Shown here one piece after another: positions 25,824-35,905 of a stretch of 64,000 nt of DNA. Location of the stretch: positions 2,852,001 through 2,916,000 of the forward strand of contig NZ_SNWA01000002.1 of assembly GCF_004361815.1 (NCBI RefSeq), read 5' to 3'. The notes under the pieces are model-generated. The model was not told the origin of the DNA, did not search any database, and saw nothing but the letters and a program-made list of their open reading frames with translations. The DNA is from Paraburkholderia sp. BL10I2N1. Its GTDB lineage: Bacteria; Pseudomonadota; Gammaproteobacteria; Burkholderiales; Burkholderiaceae. Made by a program: the position numbers and the translations under genes. Positions within the stretch are counted from its first letter, which is position 1, and every line of letters begins with the position of its first letter.

Positions 25824-26516
25824 TTAAACCTTGCTCGTAGCGTCGACGGGAATCTCCGAGTCGCTGTCGGCCGCGGAGGCTCGCCTGGGTCGGCGGACGG
25901 CTCTCACCTTCCCGCTGTTACCGCCTCCGCAGAAGAACTGCTCGCCGCCATCGGACTCGAGCCCCGACACGCCGACTCCAGCCGGCATATCGAGTCTCTC
26001 CAGGACCTCTCCGGTTCGAGGGTCGACTCGTCTCAATTCGCTCGCGTCATCTTCCCAGGTGCCGTGCCAGAACTCTCCGTCCACCCATGTGACCCCGGTG
26101 ACGAAGCGGTCGGACTCGATGGTGCGAAGAATCGCCCCTGTCTGGGGATCGACCTGATGGATTTTCCGGTCCCGATACTGTCCCACCCACAGCGTCCCTT
26201 CGGCCCAGGTGAGCCCGGAGTTACCGCCGTGGACGTCGGGCGCCGGGATCGAGGCGAGCACACGGCCGGTCGTCGGATCGATCTTCTTGATGCGATCCCC
26301 TTCAATCTGAAACAGGTGCTGACCGTCGAAGGCCGTTCCTGCATGCGCGGCGACATCGATTGAACGCAGCATCTTCCCGTTTGCGGGATCGAACGCGTTC
26401 AGCTTGTCTCCGGACGCAAACCAGACGTGCTGACCGTCATAGGTGACTCCACCCACGCTGTCGACACCCGGAAAGGGTCCGTACTCACAGACGATTTCTG
26501 CTGCTGATCGATTCAT
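25824..26516 (-). CDS. Beta-propeller-like protein (SMP-30/Vgb type)
   Basis: A 230-residue protein built of repeats such as GGVTYDGQHVWFASGDKLNAFDP, GTAFDGQHLFQIEGDRIKKIDP, SGLTWAEGTLWVGQYRDRKIHQVDP and TGVTWVDGEFWHGTWEDD (each shown as its core). These are beta-propeller blades with a W-x-G and DP pattern seen in SMP-30, virginiamycin-B-lyase-like and glutamine-cyclotransferase-like proteins. No signal peptide, so it is cytoplasmic. ATG at 26516 overlaps the stop of the upstream HTH gene (ATGA), so the two are translationally coupled; the long frame to 26714 is a shadow of that gene. Function not assignable. Confidence 0.75.
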   Translation of the reverse strand: MNRSAAEIVCEYGPFPGVDSVGGVTYDGQHVWFASGDKLNAFDPANGKMLRSIDVAAHAGTAFDGQHLFQIEGDRIKKIDPTTGRVLASIPAPDVHGGNSGLTWAEGTLWVGQYRDRKIHQVDPQTGAILRTIESDRFVTGVTWVDGEFWHGTWEDDASELRRVDPRTGEVLERLDMPAGVGVSGLESDGGEQFFCGGGNSGKVRAVRRPRRASAADSDSEIPVDATSKV

Positions 26517-27745
26517 GCTTCCATCCTGGTCACGTGGTAGTCGAGGGGGAGTAACAAGGTCATCGTGAATCCCGGCACGGGCGGGGTCATCCAGCGACGC
26601 GCCCGGCCGCGACCGAACGACTGCACCTTGCCTGCTGCCGCAAGCGAGTCGAGTGCCCGCTGCACGGTGCGCTGGCTGGCGCCAAGCGCGAGCGAGAGAG
26701 CTGAGCTGGACCACGATTCACCGTCGGCGAGAAAGGCGAGCATCGTCGCATGCTCCTCTTCGACGGGCCGCGCCAGCACGACGACCTCGCGTGCGCGATG
26801 CGGCACGAGCGCAAAACCGCGCTTCGTCGCGCTCACGTCGGCCAGCGCCCGGAGCGCCGTGCGAAGCCGCCCGACTTCGACGCGCAACCGGGCGCGATGC
26901 GATTCGTCGGCGCGCCTGGCCCTGAATGCCCGTGCGACAAGCGCGTCTCTCGGCGCGTCTTCCGGCCACGCTTCGCCGAGCGCGCGTGCGAGCGTGAACA
27001 ACACCGGACGCGTTGCGAGCGAGACCACCGTACCTGCGTCACGCACGACATGACGGCACGCGTCTACGACGAGCGCCTTCGACGCCAGTAATGCTCCAAC
27101 CTCATCGAGCAGGAGGAACCGCTCCTCGCCGCGTGCAATCAGGCGCGCCGCGGGCGTCTTCAGGACCAGGGAGGCGCGTTCGACTTCCGCCGTCAGCGCG
27201 GGGATACCTGCACGGCGCGCGGCATCCCCGGCCCGGACGAGCGCAGCGCGCGCCGTCCTGGTCTGGAGGCGTCGTATCGCAATGCCCGCAACGATCAGTT
27301 CGTGGGCAGCCTTCGACGCAGGCGGGAAGGGCGCGGGGTCGAGCCCGGCGAGCGTTCGCTCGGCCTCGCCGAGGCGCCCGATCAGGAGGAGGCGCCGGAC
27401 TTCGAGATACTGCGCGTGCGCGGCGTTCACCCGGTCGCCGTGCGCTTCGAGCGTCGCCCGCGCTGCGTCGAGCGCCTTCGCAGGCCAGCCCAGGTCGCGC
27501 GAGGCGAGCGCGATCTCGGCCTCGGCGACGATACATCTCGCGCGCGCCACGGCCTCTTTGGGACCGAAGGCGCGCGCCGCACTTCGCACGAGCGCCTTCG
27601 CTCGAACGAGATCGCCGAGCTGGGCCATCGCGATGCCTCGAAGCGCGAGCGCTGGCGCGTCGTCGCGCAAGGCGACCCGGTTCAGCGCGCCGAGGGGATC
27701 ACCCGCCGCGAGCGCACGCGCCGCGGCCGTGATCAGCGAGTCCAT
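26513..27745 (-). CDS. Helical-repeat protein with C-terminal helix-turn-helix
   Basis: A 410-residue protein that is mostly alpha-helical and very Ala/Arg-rich, resembling TPR-type repeats over residues 1-200 (LGALNRVALRDDAPALALRGIAMAQLGDLVRAKALVRSA, in pieces). The C-terminal part has a winged-helix signature: SSSALSLALGASQRTVQRALDSLAAAGKVQSFGRG. It therefore looks like a regulator in which the repeats sense a partner. The start is ATG at 27745 (27751 is possible). It overlaps the beta-propeller gene by four bases and is divergent from DUF899 copy 2, which is its likely target. Codon use is more GC-rich than in most of the window. Confidence 0.7.
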   Translation of the reverse strand: MDSLITAAARALAAGDPLGALNRVALRDDAPALALRGIAMAQLGDLVRAKALVRSAARAFGPKEAVARARCIVAEAEIALASRDLGWPAKALDAARATLEAHGDRVNAAHAQYLEVRRLLLIGRLGEAERTLAGLDPAPFPPASKAAHELIVAGIAIRRLQTRTARAALVRAGDAARRAGIPALTAEVERASLVLKTPAARLIARGEERFLLLDEVGALLASKALVVDACRHVVRDAGTVVSLATRPVLFTLARALGEAWPEDAPRDALVARAFRARRADESHRARLRVEVGRLRTALRALADVSATKRGFALVPHRAREVVVLARPVEEEHATMLAFLADGESWSSSALSLALGASQRTVQRALDSLAAAGKVQSFGRGRARRWMTPPVPGFTMTLLLPLDYHVTRMEA

Positions 27746-27870
27746 GTGCATCCAAATCCCGTCACACTTGTCACTCCCACCGTTCGATGCCCGGTACTAA
27801 TCTAGCACGACCATCAACCAGCACGTCGTATCGTGAACGAACGACGAAGAATACACAACGGAGGGAAAGC

Positions 27871-28638
27871 ATGACGACGAGACACATGACCGGGACACGT
27901 GAAGAGTGGCTGGCGGCGCGGCTCGAACTGCTCGATGCGGAGAAGGAGCTGACGCGGCGCAGCGACGAACTGGCGCGGCGCCGTCAGGCGTTGCCATGGG
28001 TCCGGATCGACAGGAAGTACCAGTTCGAGACCGATGAGGGAAGCGCCTCGCTGGCTGACCTCTTCAGAGGGCGCTCGCAGCTCCTCGTCTACCACTTCAT
28101 GTTTGGGCCCGACTACACGGCAGGGTGCCCGTCCTGCTCGGCGATCGCGGACGGTTTCGATGGCTTCGTCGTCCACCTGGCGAACCACGACGTCACGCTT
28201 TCGGCGGTGTCGCGGGCGCCGCTCGCGAAGCTGCAGGCGTACAGGCGGCGGATGGGGTGGACATTTCCCTGGGCATCCTCGTCCGGCAGCGACTTCAACT
28301 TCGACTTCAACGTCTCGTTCACCGAGGAGCAGCAGCGCGAGAACGTCGTCGAATACAACTACCAGCGCGGCGGCCACGCGATGGATGCGACGCCGGCCCC
28401 GGAGCCGGTTGCCCAGTTTGCGGCCACCTGCGGAACCGACGCGCCCACCTACTCGCGCGACAGGCCGGGCATGAGCGGGTTCGTGCTCGAGGACGGTGTC
28501 GTCTATCACACCTATTCCACCTATGCGCGCGGACTGGATGGCCTCTGGGGCATGTACCAGTGGCTCGACCGCGCCCCCAGGGGCCGCAACGAGACGGGCA
28601 TCTGGTGGCGCCGCAACGACGAGTACGACAGGCGCTGA
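27871..28638 (+). CDS. DUF899 thioredoxin-like protein (copy 2)
   Basis: A 255-residue DUF899 protein, clearly related to the one at 21111-21908 over its whole length. Shared hallmarks are REEWLAARLELLDAEKELTRR, VYHFMFGPDYTAGCPSCSA (CPSC in the redox position), AVSRAPLAKLQAYRRRMGW, and GSDFNFDFNVSF. It differs in a central insert rich in Thr/Pro (MDATPAPEPVAQFAATCGTD). ATG at 27871 has GAGGG upstream. It is divergent from the HTH gene and followed by a DUF2182 membrane protein, probably as an operon. Role unknown. Confidence 0.9.
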   Translation: MTTRHMTGTREEWLAARLELLDAEKELTRRSDELARRRQALPWVRIDRKYQFETDEGSASLADLFRGRSQLLVYHFMFGPDYTAGCPSCSAIADGFDGFVVHLANHDVTLSAVSRAPLAKLQAYRRRMGWTFPWASSSGSDFNFDFNVSFTEEQQRENVVEYNYQRGGHAMDATPAPEPVAQFAATCGTDAPTYSRDRPGMSGFVLEDGVVYHTYSTYARGLDGLWGMYQWLDRAPRGRNETGIWWRRNDEYDRR

Positions 28639-28686
28639 GCCATCTTGCGGGCGTCGTTGGTGCAACCGGATGACGGGAGATATCAC

Positions 28687-29478
28687 GTGGTTACCGAACA
28701 GGCTTCCCGGCGAGCCTTCCTCGGCGTGTCGGCGCTGCTCTTCGCCTCGAGCGCGGCGGTAACGATCGCCTGGTCCGCGTCCATGTCGGCGATGGGCGAG
28801 ATGCCCATGCCCGGCGGCTGGACGATGTCGATGGCGTGGATGCTGATGCCCGGACAGACCTTGCCCGGCGCCGCGGCGTCGTTCCTCGGTATGTGGGTTG
28901 TGATGATGGTAGCGATGATGCTGCCGTCCCTGGTGCTCATGTTGTGGAACTACCGTCTCGCCGTCGGCAGGACAGGCGAGACGCGCCTGGGTCGATTGAC
29001 CGCATGGGTGAGCGTGGGGTACTTCTTCGTGTGGGCCGCGTTCGGCATCGCGGCCTTTGCGCTGGGCGTCGCGCTGGCGGCGCTTGAGATGCACTCGCCG
29101 GTGCTGGCGCGCGCGGTTCCGGTCGCGGCCGGTGTGGTTGTCCTGAGCGCCGGCGCGCTCCAGTTCACCGCGTGGAAGTCACATCACCTTGCCTGCTGCC
29201 GGCAGGCACCGGGACGCGGCCGCACCTTGCCGGCCGACGCCAGCACCGCCTGGCGGCACGGACTGCGCCTTGGTCTACATTGCAGCTACTGCAGTGGAGG
29301 CCTGACGGCGATCCTGCTTGTCATCGGAGTCATGGACCTGCGCGCGATGGCTGTCGTGACGGCAGCCATCACCGTCGAACGTGTCGCGCCGGCCGGTGAG
29401 CGCGTCGCGCGAGCCATCGGAGCCGTCGTCGTCGGGGCGGGGCTGTTCCTGATCGCGCGAGCAGCCGGGCTCGGATGA
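28687..29478 (+). CDS. DUF2182 integral membrane protein
   Basis: A 263-residue membrane protein of the DUF2182 family (predicted metal-binding integral membrane proteins). Family markers are MSMAWMLMPGQTLPGAAASFLGMWVVMMVAMMLPSLVLML read in pieces, with many methionines, and CCRQAPG followed by a LHCSYCSGGL segment, which could bind copper or another metal. About six membrane helices. GTG at 28687 was chosen because GGGAGA lies six bases upstream; the frame runs back to 28645 without such support. It is 48 bases after DUF899 copy 2 on the same strand. Confidence 0.85.
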   Translation: MVTEQASRRAFLGVSALLFASSAAVTIAWSASMSAMGEMPMPGGWTMSMAWMLMPGQTLPGAAASFLGMWVVMMVAMMLPSLVLMLWNYRLAVGRTGETRLGRLTAWVSVGYFFVWAAFGIAAFALGVALAALEMHSPVLARAVPVAAGVVVLSAGALQFTAWKSHHLACCRQAPGRGRTLPADASTAWRHGLRLGLHCSYCSGGLTAILLVIGVMDLRAMAVVTAAITVERVAPAGERVARAIGAVVVGAGLFLIARAAGLG

Positions 29479-29482
29479 CGGA

Positions 29483-29632
29483 TTACGGAACAAGCCAGAG
29501 CGGGCTCGCGTAGATCACGAGCGACACGACGAAAGTGATGGCCGTGTAGCCCATGACGCGCTGGATGCGAATGCCGGCTATCGCAACCACGGGCACAGCC
29601 CAGAACGGTTGCATGTCGTCGCGCTGTTCCAT
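29483..29632 (-). pseudogene. 3' remnant of a short-chain fatty acid transporter gene (AtoE-like)
   Basis: The minus strand reads MQPFWAVPVVAIAGIRIQRV and then MGYTAITFVVSLVIY before a stop. This matches, from knowledge of the family, the last 45 or so residues of AtoE-type short-chain fatty acid carriers (normally about 450 residues). Everything upstream is missing; the DNA before it does not continue the family. It is a truncated leftover at the border between the accessory block and the peptide-uptake operon, and marks a deletion or insertion junction. Confidence 0.55.
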
Positions 29633-29685
29633 GGTGTCTTTCCTCTGGTCGCGCGCCGTCCTGGCTCCATCCCGGTCCATGGCCC

Positions 29686-31323
29686 TCAGAACCCCGCTGC
29701 CAGCCCGTCGCGCCGGCTGTCGCTGGCCGCGACATAACCGCGCTCCGGCTCATTGCGGTCGAGCTTCCAGATGTACTGCCCGGAGCCGAAGTCCATATAC
29801 GGATCGTCAACCGACTTGATCGTGTGCCCCCTCTCTTCAAGCGCACGCGCGGTGTTTCGATCGAGCGTCGCCTCGATGTCGATCGTGAAGTCGCGGTTCA
29901 CCTTCCAGCGCGGCGCATCGCACGCGGCCTGCGGCTGCTGGCCGTAGTCGAGCATGCGCACCACCGACTGCAGGTGACCTTGCGGCTGCATGTCGCCGCC
30001 CATCACGCCGAAGCTCATCACCGCCTCCTGCCGCCCCCCGATCTGCTGTGTGAGGAACGCCGGAATGATCGTATGGAACGGCCGCTTGCCGCCTTCGACG
30101 ACGTTCGGCGACTGCGGATCCATCGAGAATCCGCAGCCGCGGTTCTGCAGCGCGATGCCGCTATCGGGCACCACCACGCCCGAGCCGAAACCCATGTAGT
30201 TCGACTGGATGAAGCTGACCATCATGCCGCGCTCGTCGGCCACCGACATGTAGATCGTGCCGCCGGCCTTCGGCATGCCGAAGTCGAACTGCGTGGCGCG
30301 CTTCGGATCGATCAGCTTCGCGCGCGAGGCGAGATAGGCGTCGTCGAGCATCTGCCCGGGGGTGACGTCCATCGAACGCGGATCGGCGACATAGCGGTAG
30401 ACGTCGGCGAAAGCGAGCTTCATCGCCTCGATCTGCAGATGCTGCGATTCGATGTTGTCCACCGCGAGCGACTCCATGTCGAAGTGTTCGAGGATGCCCA
30501 GCGCAATCAGCGCCGCGATGCCCTGACCGTTCGGCGGAATCTCGTGCACCGTGTAGCCGCGATAGTTCTTGCCGATCGGCTCGACCCAGTCGGCGCGATA
30601 GTTGCGCAGGTCGTCGAGCGTTAGCGCGGCACCGCTCGCGCGCGCGAACGCGGCGATCTGTTCGGCGATCTCGCCCTCGTAGTACGCGCGCGGGCCGAGT
30701 TCGGCGAGCCTGCGCAGCGTCCTGGCGTGACCGGGTAAGCGCACCAGTTCGCTCACTTCGGGCGCGCGGCCGCGCGGCATGAAGGTGTCGGCAAAGCCCG
30801 GCTGATCCTTCAGTTCGGGCACGGCAGCGGCCCACTTGTACGCGACGATGCTAGCCACCGCATGACCGCGCTCGGCGATCTCGATGGCCGGCTCCATCAG
30901 ATCGGCGAACGGCAGCGTGCCGAACTTCTGGTGCAGCGCTTCCCAGCCCGCGACCACGCCGGGCATGGTTACCGTATCCCAACCGCGTTTGGGCTGCATC
31001 GCAAGGCCGTTTTCCTCGCCGTACTTACGTTTGAAGTAGTCGACACTCCACGCCGCGGGCGACACCCCCGAGGCGTTCAGTCCGTGCAGCTTCGCGCCGT
31101 CCCACACGAGCGCGAACGCATCGCCGCCCAGCCCGCACGACACCGGTTCGACCACGGTGATGGCGGCGGCCGCGGCGATCGCCGCGTCGACCGCATTGCC
31201 GCCTTTCCACAGCATGCGCAGGCCAGCCTGGGCGGCCAGCGGATGTGACGTCGAAACGATGTTGCGCGCGAAGACCGGCAGGCGCGGCGTGGGGTAGGGG
31301 TTTTGCCAGTTGAAGCGGGTCAT
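29686..31323 (-). CDS. ggt: Gamma-glutamyltransferase family protein
   Basis: A 545-residue gamma-glutamyltranspeptidase/hydrolase. It cleaves gamma-glutamyl bonds in glutathione and related peptides. The single chain would self-cleave before the catalytic Thr in GGTIYMSVADERG (near residue 358), with other conserved pieces at STSHPLAAQAGLRML, VEPVSCGLGGDAFAL and NRGCGFSMD. Unlike periplasmic GGTs it has no signal peptide, so it probably acts in the cytoplasm. ATG at 31323 gives the normal N-terminus; the frame reaches 31374 without support. It is the last gene of the peptide ABC operon and 63 bases after the permease, so imported gamma-glutamyl peptides are its likely substrates. Confidence 0.92.
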   Translation of the reverse strand: MTRFNWQNPYPTPRLPVFARNIVSTSHPLAAQAGLRMLWKGGNAVDAAIAAAAAITVVEPVSCGLGGDAFALVWDGAKLHGLNASGVSPAAWSVDYFKRKYGEENGLAMQPKRGWDTVTMPGVVAGWEALHQKFGTLPFADLMEPAIEIAERGHAVASIVAYKWAAAVPELKDQPGFADTFMPRGRAPEVSELVRLPGHARTLRRLAELGPRAYYEGEIAEQIAAFARASGAALTLDDLRNYRADWVEPIGKNYRGYTVHEIPPNGQGIAALIALGILEHFDMESLAVDNIESQHLQIEAMKLAFADVYRYVADPRSMDVTPGQMLDDAYLASRAKLIDPKRATQFDFGMPKAGGTIYMSVADERGMMVSFIQSNYMGFGSGVVVPDSGIALQNRGCGFSMDPQSPNVVEGGKRPFHTIIPAFLTQQIGGRQEAVMSFGVMGGDMQPQGHLQSVVRMLDYGQQPQAACDAPRWKVNRDFTIDIEATLDRNTARALEERGHTIKSVDDPYMDFGSGQYIWKLDRNEPERGYVAASDSRRDGLAAGF

Positions 31324-31386
31324 GGTGAACTCGGAGGAAAAGAGTGAACGGGGTGAACGGCGCACGCATGGCACGCCGGAATAGCG

Positions 31387-32280
31387 TTACAGTTCGCGCG
31401 GATCGAGCGCATCGCGCAGGCCGTCGCCAAGCAGATTGAAGCCGAGCACGGCGAGGAAAATCGCAATGCCGGGAAAGATCGACATCCACGGTGCCTGACT
31501 CACGAAGTCCTTCGCGGTATTCAGCATCGATCCCCACGAAGGCGCCGGCGGTAACTGCCCGAGCCCGAGGAACGACAGGCTGGCCTCGGCGATGATCGCC
31601 ATCGCAACCGTCAGGCTCGCCTGCACGATGATCGGCGGCAGGACGTTCGGCAGGATGTAGCGAACGATGATCCGGAAATGACCAAGACCGATCGCGCGCG
31701 CGCCTTCGACGTAATCTTCGGCCTTCACGCTCATGGCCTGGCCACGCGTCAGGCGCACGAAACGCGGCATCGCCGAGACGCCGATCGCGACCATCGCGTT
31801 GGTCAGGCTCGGGCCGAGAAACGCGGCCATCGCAATCGCAAGAATCAGAAAGGGGATCGACAGCAGCGCATCGGCGAGCCGCGAGATCGCGCCGTCCACC
31901 AGCTTGCCGAAGTAGCCCGCGAGGAGGCCAAGCGGCACGCCGATCGCGACCGCGATCCCGACCGACACAACGCCGGCCAGCAGCGAAGCACGCGCGCCCC
32001 ACAAGAGCCTCGTCAATACGTCGCGGCCCAGCTCATCGGTGCCGAACCAGTGCGATGCCGACGGCGCCTGGCGCACGGTCATGAAGCTTGCCTCTACCGG
32101 ATCATACGGCGACAGCCACGGCGCAAGGGTCGCCACCAGAATCACCAGCAACACGATGAAAGCGCCCGCCACGGCGGCGCGATTGCGCATGAACTTCGTG
32201 AGACCGCGCCGCCGCCTGCGCGGCAGCGGCGCAGAAGCAGAAGCAGAAGCGCCAGCGGCGGGATGGGCGGGAGTAGCCAT
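31387..32280 (-). CDS. Peptide ABC transporter permease (DppC type)
   Basis: A 297-residue inner-membrane subunit with a hydrophilic leader rich in Ala/Ser/Pro and a poly-Arg run, then six membrane segments. It has the oligopeptide-permease C N-terminal domain (WLSPYDPVEASFMTV, SHWFGTDELGRDVLTRLLWG) and the EAA loop (EGARAIGLGHFRIIVRYILPNVLPPI) that contacts the ATPase. ATG at 32280 overlaps the upstream permease stop as ATGA. The open frame extends far upstream only in the shadow of that gene. It forms the channel together with the DppB-type subunit. Confidence 0.93.
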   Translation of the reverse strand: MATPAHPAAGASASASAPLPRRRRRGLTKFMRNRAAVAGAFIVLLVILVATLAPWLSPYDPVEASFMTVRQAPSASHWFGTDELGRDVLTRLLWGARASLLAGVVSVGIAVAIGVPLGLLAGYFGKLVDGAISRLADALLSIPFLILAIAMAAFLGPSLTNAMVAIGVSAMPRFVRLTRGQAMSVKAEDYVEGARAIGLGHFRIIVRYILPNVLPPIIVQASLTVAMAIIAEASLSFLGLGQLPPAPSWGSMLNTAKDFVSQAPWMSIFPGIAIFLAVLGFNLLGDGLRDALDPREL

Positions 32281-33224
32281 CAGCTTCGCCTCAGTCGGGG
32301 ATTGAGCAGGATGTACAGCACGTCGGCGAACAGGTTGACGACGATGAAGCACAAGGCCGTGACGAGCACCACGCCTTGCACGACAGCATAGTCTCGATTG
32401 AACACCGCATCGACGACGAGCTTGCCGAAGCCGGGAATTGTGAAGACCTGTTCGGTCAGCACGGCGCCGGCCAGCAGTTCGCCGAACAGGAGCGCCAGCA
32501 CGGTCACAACAGGAATCAGCGCGTTGCGAAAGCCGTGCTTGATGACCACTGTGCCGCGCAATAGCCCTTTGGCGCGCGCGGTACGGATATAGTCGGTGCG
32601 CAGCACGCTCAGCATCGCGCTGCGCGTATGGCGCATCAGCTGCGCACCGAGCGCCGCGCCGAGCACGAACGCGGGCATGATCATCGTCTTGATGCTGAGC
32701 CAGAGGTCTTCGCCGGGCGGGACGTAGCCGGAAGAGGGCAGCAGATGCCATTCCACCGAAACAACGAAGATGAGGATGATGCCCAGCCAGAAGTTCGGAA
32801 TCGACATGCCCGACAGCGCGAGAATATTCGCGCCGTAATCGAGCGCGCCGCCCTTGCTCGCGGCCGACAGAATCCCTGCCGGGATGCCGATGCCGATCGC
32901 GACGATCATCCCCATCACGGCCAGTTGCAGCGTGACGGGCAGCTTCTGCGCGATCAGCTTCGTGACGGGCACATCCGTGCGCAGCGAGCTCCCCAGGTTG
33001 CCGTGCAGCATATCGCGAACCCACAGCACGTACTGCACCGGCGTCGGCTCGTCGAGATGGTATTTGACGCGCAGCGCCGCGATGACCTGCGGGTTCTGGT
33101 CTTCTCCCGCCATCGCCATGACGGGGTCGCCCGGCAGCAGCTTCTGCAGGCCGAAGATCATCATCGACACCAGAATCAGCGTCGGTATCGCAACGAGCAC
33201 GCGGTTGGCGATGATGCGCAACAT
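32280..33224 (-). CDS. Peptide ABC transporter permease (DppB type)
   Basis: A 314-residue inner-membrane subunit with six predicted helices. Its start RIIANRVLVAIPTLILVSMM and the EAA-loop segment TDYIRTARAKGLLRGTVVIKHGFRNALIP are typical of DppB/OppB. It begins seven bases after the solute-binding protein gene and overlaps the next permease by ATGA. With its partner it forms the pore for di- or oligopeptides. Confidence 0.93.
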   Translation of the reverse strand: MLRIIANRVLVAIPTLILVSMMIFGLQKLLPGDPVMAMAGEDQNPQVIAALRVKYHLDEPTPVQYVLWVRDMLHGNLGSSLRTDVPVTKLIAQKLPVTLQLAVMGMIVAIGIGIPAGILSAASKGGALDYGANILALSGMSIPNFWLGIILIFVVSVEWHLLPSSGYVPPGEDLWLSIKTMIMPAFVLGAALGAQLMRHTRSAMLSVLRTDYIRTARAKGLLRGTVVIKHGFRNALIPVVTVLALLFGELLAGAVLTEQVFTIPGFGKLVVDAVFNRDYAVVQGVVLVTALCFIVVNLFADVLYILLNPRLRRS

Positions 33225-33231
33225 GATCCGC

Positions 33232-34725
33232 TCAGCTCTTGATGCTGACGCCGCGCAGACGGATCAGCCCGTCCGGGTAGGGCGTAAAGCCCTGCACCTT
33301 CTTCGACAGCACGAACGGCCAGGGCTGCACGTAGATGTAGACGATCGGGTCTTCATCCGCGAGGATCCTTGCCGCCGAGTCGTACAGCGGCTTGCGGTCC
33401 GCGGCGTTAGTCTTGACCCGCGCGTCGTCCAGCAGCCGGTCGACCTCCCCGTTGCAGTAGTGCCCGTAGTTCAGATTGCCCTTGCACGTGGTGAACTGAT
33501 GCAGGTTGCCATCCGGGTCTACACGGCCCGACCAGCCGGTGTACAGCACTTCGAAGTCGCCGTTATGCGCGGCGTTGAGCGCGGCGGCGTAGTCGGTCGG
33601 ACGCAGCTTCAGGTTGATGCCGGCTTCGGCCAGCATCGCCTGCAGCATCTGCGCCATCTGGCTCGACACGGTGTTGTTGCCGAATGTCAGTTCGACGTTG
33701 ACGTGGTCGTAGCCGGCAGCCTTCAGCAGCGCTTTCGCTTTCGCGACGTCGCGATGCGTGGTCTTGATCGAAGCATCGAAGTAGGGGCTCGTTTTCGGCA
33801 GCGCCTGATTGGCGGGCGTATAGATGCCCGCGCCGATCACCTGGTTGATCGCATCACGATCGATCGCGAGTTCGAAGGCCTGGCGCACGCGTTTGTCCTT
33901 GAGCGGCGTGTTGCCGCGCGCACCGTTGGCGAGGTTGAACGTGACGTCATAAAAGCCCAGCCCGCTGATCGACACGAGGTTGAGGTTCCTGTCGTTCCTG
34001 ACCGACGCGACGTCGGACGGCGCGAGACGTTCGAGCATGTCGAGCGACCCGGAGCGCACGTTCGCGAGGCGCACGGTGCTGTCGGGAATCGGCTGGAAGA
34101 TCACTTTCTGGATCGGGTATTTGTCCGCGTCCCAATAGCCCGGGAATTTCTGCAGCACGACCCGGTCGTTCTGCACACGCTCGACAAACCTGTACGGGCC
34201 GGAGCAGACCGGATGGGTCGCCACGCCGTTATCGTCAGACAGGGTTTTGGGCGCGAGCATCATGCCCGCGCGATCCGACAGCGTGGCAAGCAGTGCGGCA
34301 TCAGGTGCTTTCAGCACGATGGCCACGGTGTACTCGTCGATCACGTCGACGTGATCGATCGACGCCAGTTCGCTCTTGCGATTGCTGGTGGGCAGCGTGC
34401 GGGCGCGATCGAGGTTGGCCTTCACCGCAGCCGCGTTGAACGGCTCATCGTCGTGGAATTTGACGCCCTGGCGCAGTTTGAAGGTCAGGGTCTTGCCGTC
34501 GGCGCTGGTCGACCAGGAGGTGGCCAGCATCGGCACGATTTTCAGGTCCGGGCTGATATCGACGAGCGAATTACACAGCGAACTGAAGACGATCCGGTCG
34601 ACGACCTGCGCACTGCGCGCCGGGTCGAGCGAACCGATGTCGTCCTGCAAACCGATACGTATCGTCTGGGCCATCGCGGTGCTTGCGCTCGCGGCCAGCG
34701 CTGCGGCAATCAACATTCTACGCAT
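33232..34725 (-). CDS. Peptide ABC transporter solute-binding protein
   Basis: A 497-residue periplasmic binding protein of the SBP_bac_5 (DppA/GsiB/OppA) family. The first 19 residues are a signal peptide (MRRMLIAAALAASASTAMA, then QTIRIG). The family patterns LDPARSAQVVDRIVFSSL, FKLRQGVKFHDDEPFNAAAVKANLDRA and RQAFELAIDRDAINQV are present. It captures peptides in the periplasm and delivers them to the two permeases that follow. The neighbouring gamma-glutamyltransferase suggests gamma-glutamyl peptides as ligands; that is inferred from context. Confidence 0.93.
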   Translation of the reverse strand: MRRMLIAAALAASASTAMAQTIRIGLQDDIGSLDPARSAQVVDRIVFSSLCNSLVDISPDLKIVPMLATSWSTSADGKTLTFKLRQGVKFHDDEPFNAAAVKANLDRARTLPTSNRKSELASIDHVDVIDEYTVAIVLKAPDAALLATLSDRAGMMLAPKTLSDDNGVATHPVCSGPYRFVERVQNDRVVLQKFPGYWDADKYPIQKVIFQPIPDSTVRLANVRSGSLDMLERLAPSDVASVRNDRNLNLVSISGLGFYDVTFNLANGARGNTPLKDKRVRQAFELAIDRDAINQVIGAGIYTPANQALPKTSPYFDASIKTTHRDVAKAKALLKAAGYDHVNVELTFGNNTVSSQMAQMLQAMLAEAGINLKLRPTDYAAALNAAHNGDFEVLYTGWSGRVDPDGNLHQFTTCKGNLNYGHYCNGEVDRLLDDARVKTNAADRKPLYDSAARILADEDPIVYIYVQPWPFVLSKKVQGFTPYPDGLIRLRGVSIKS

Positions 34726-34783
34726 GCGGACTTTTCCTTTTTCATCTGGTGTTCAATTAACGGTTTGCTTCGCGGTGACGAGA

Positions 34784-35901
<1,118 letters not shown>

Positions 35902-35905
<4 letters not shown>

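Noticed and set aside
27013..27732. Plus-strand frame opposite the HTH gene
   Set aside because: It is antisense and almost entirely Arg, Ala, Gly and Pro, a GC-rich shadow.
31387..33024. A 545-residue permease from the longest open frame
   Set aside because: The first 250 codons are a shadow of the DppB-type gene; the real start is ATG at 32280, which overlaps that gene's stop.
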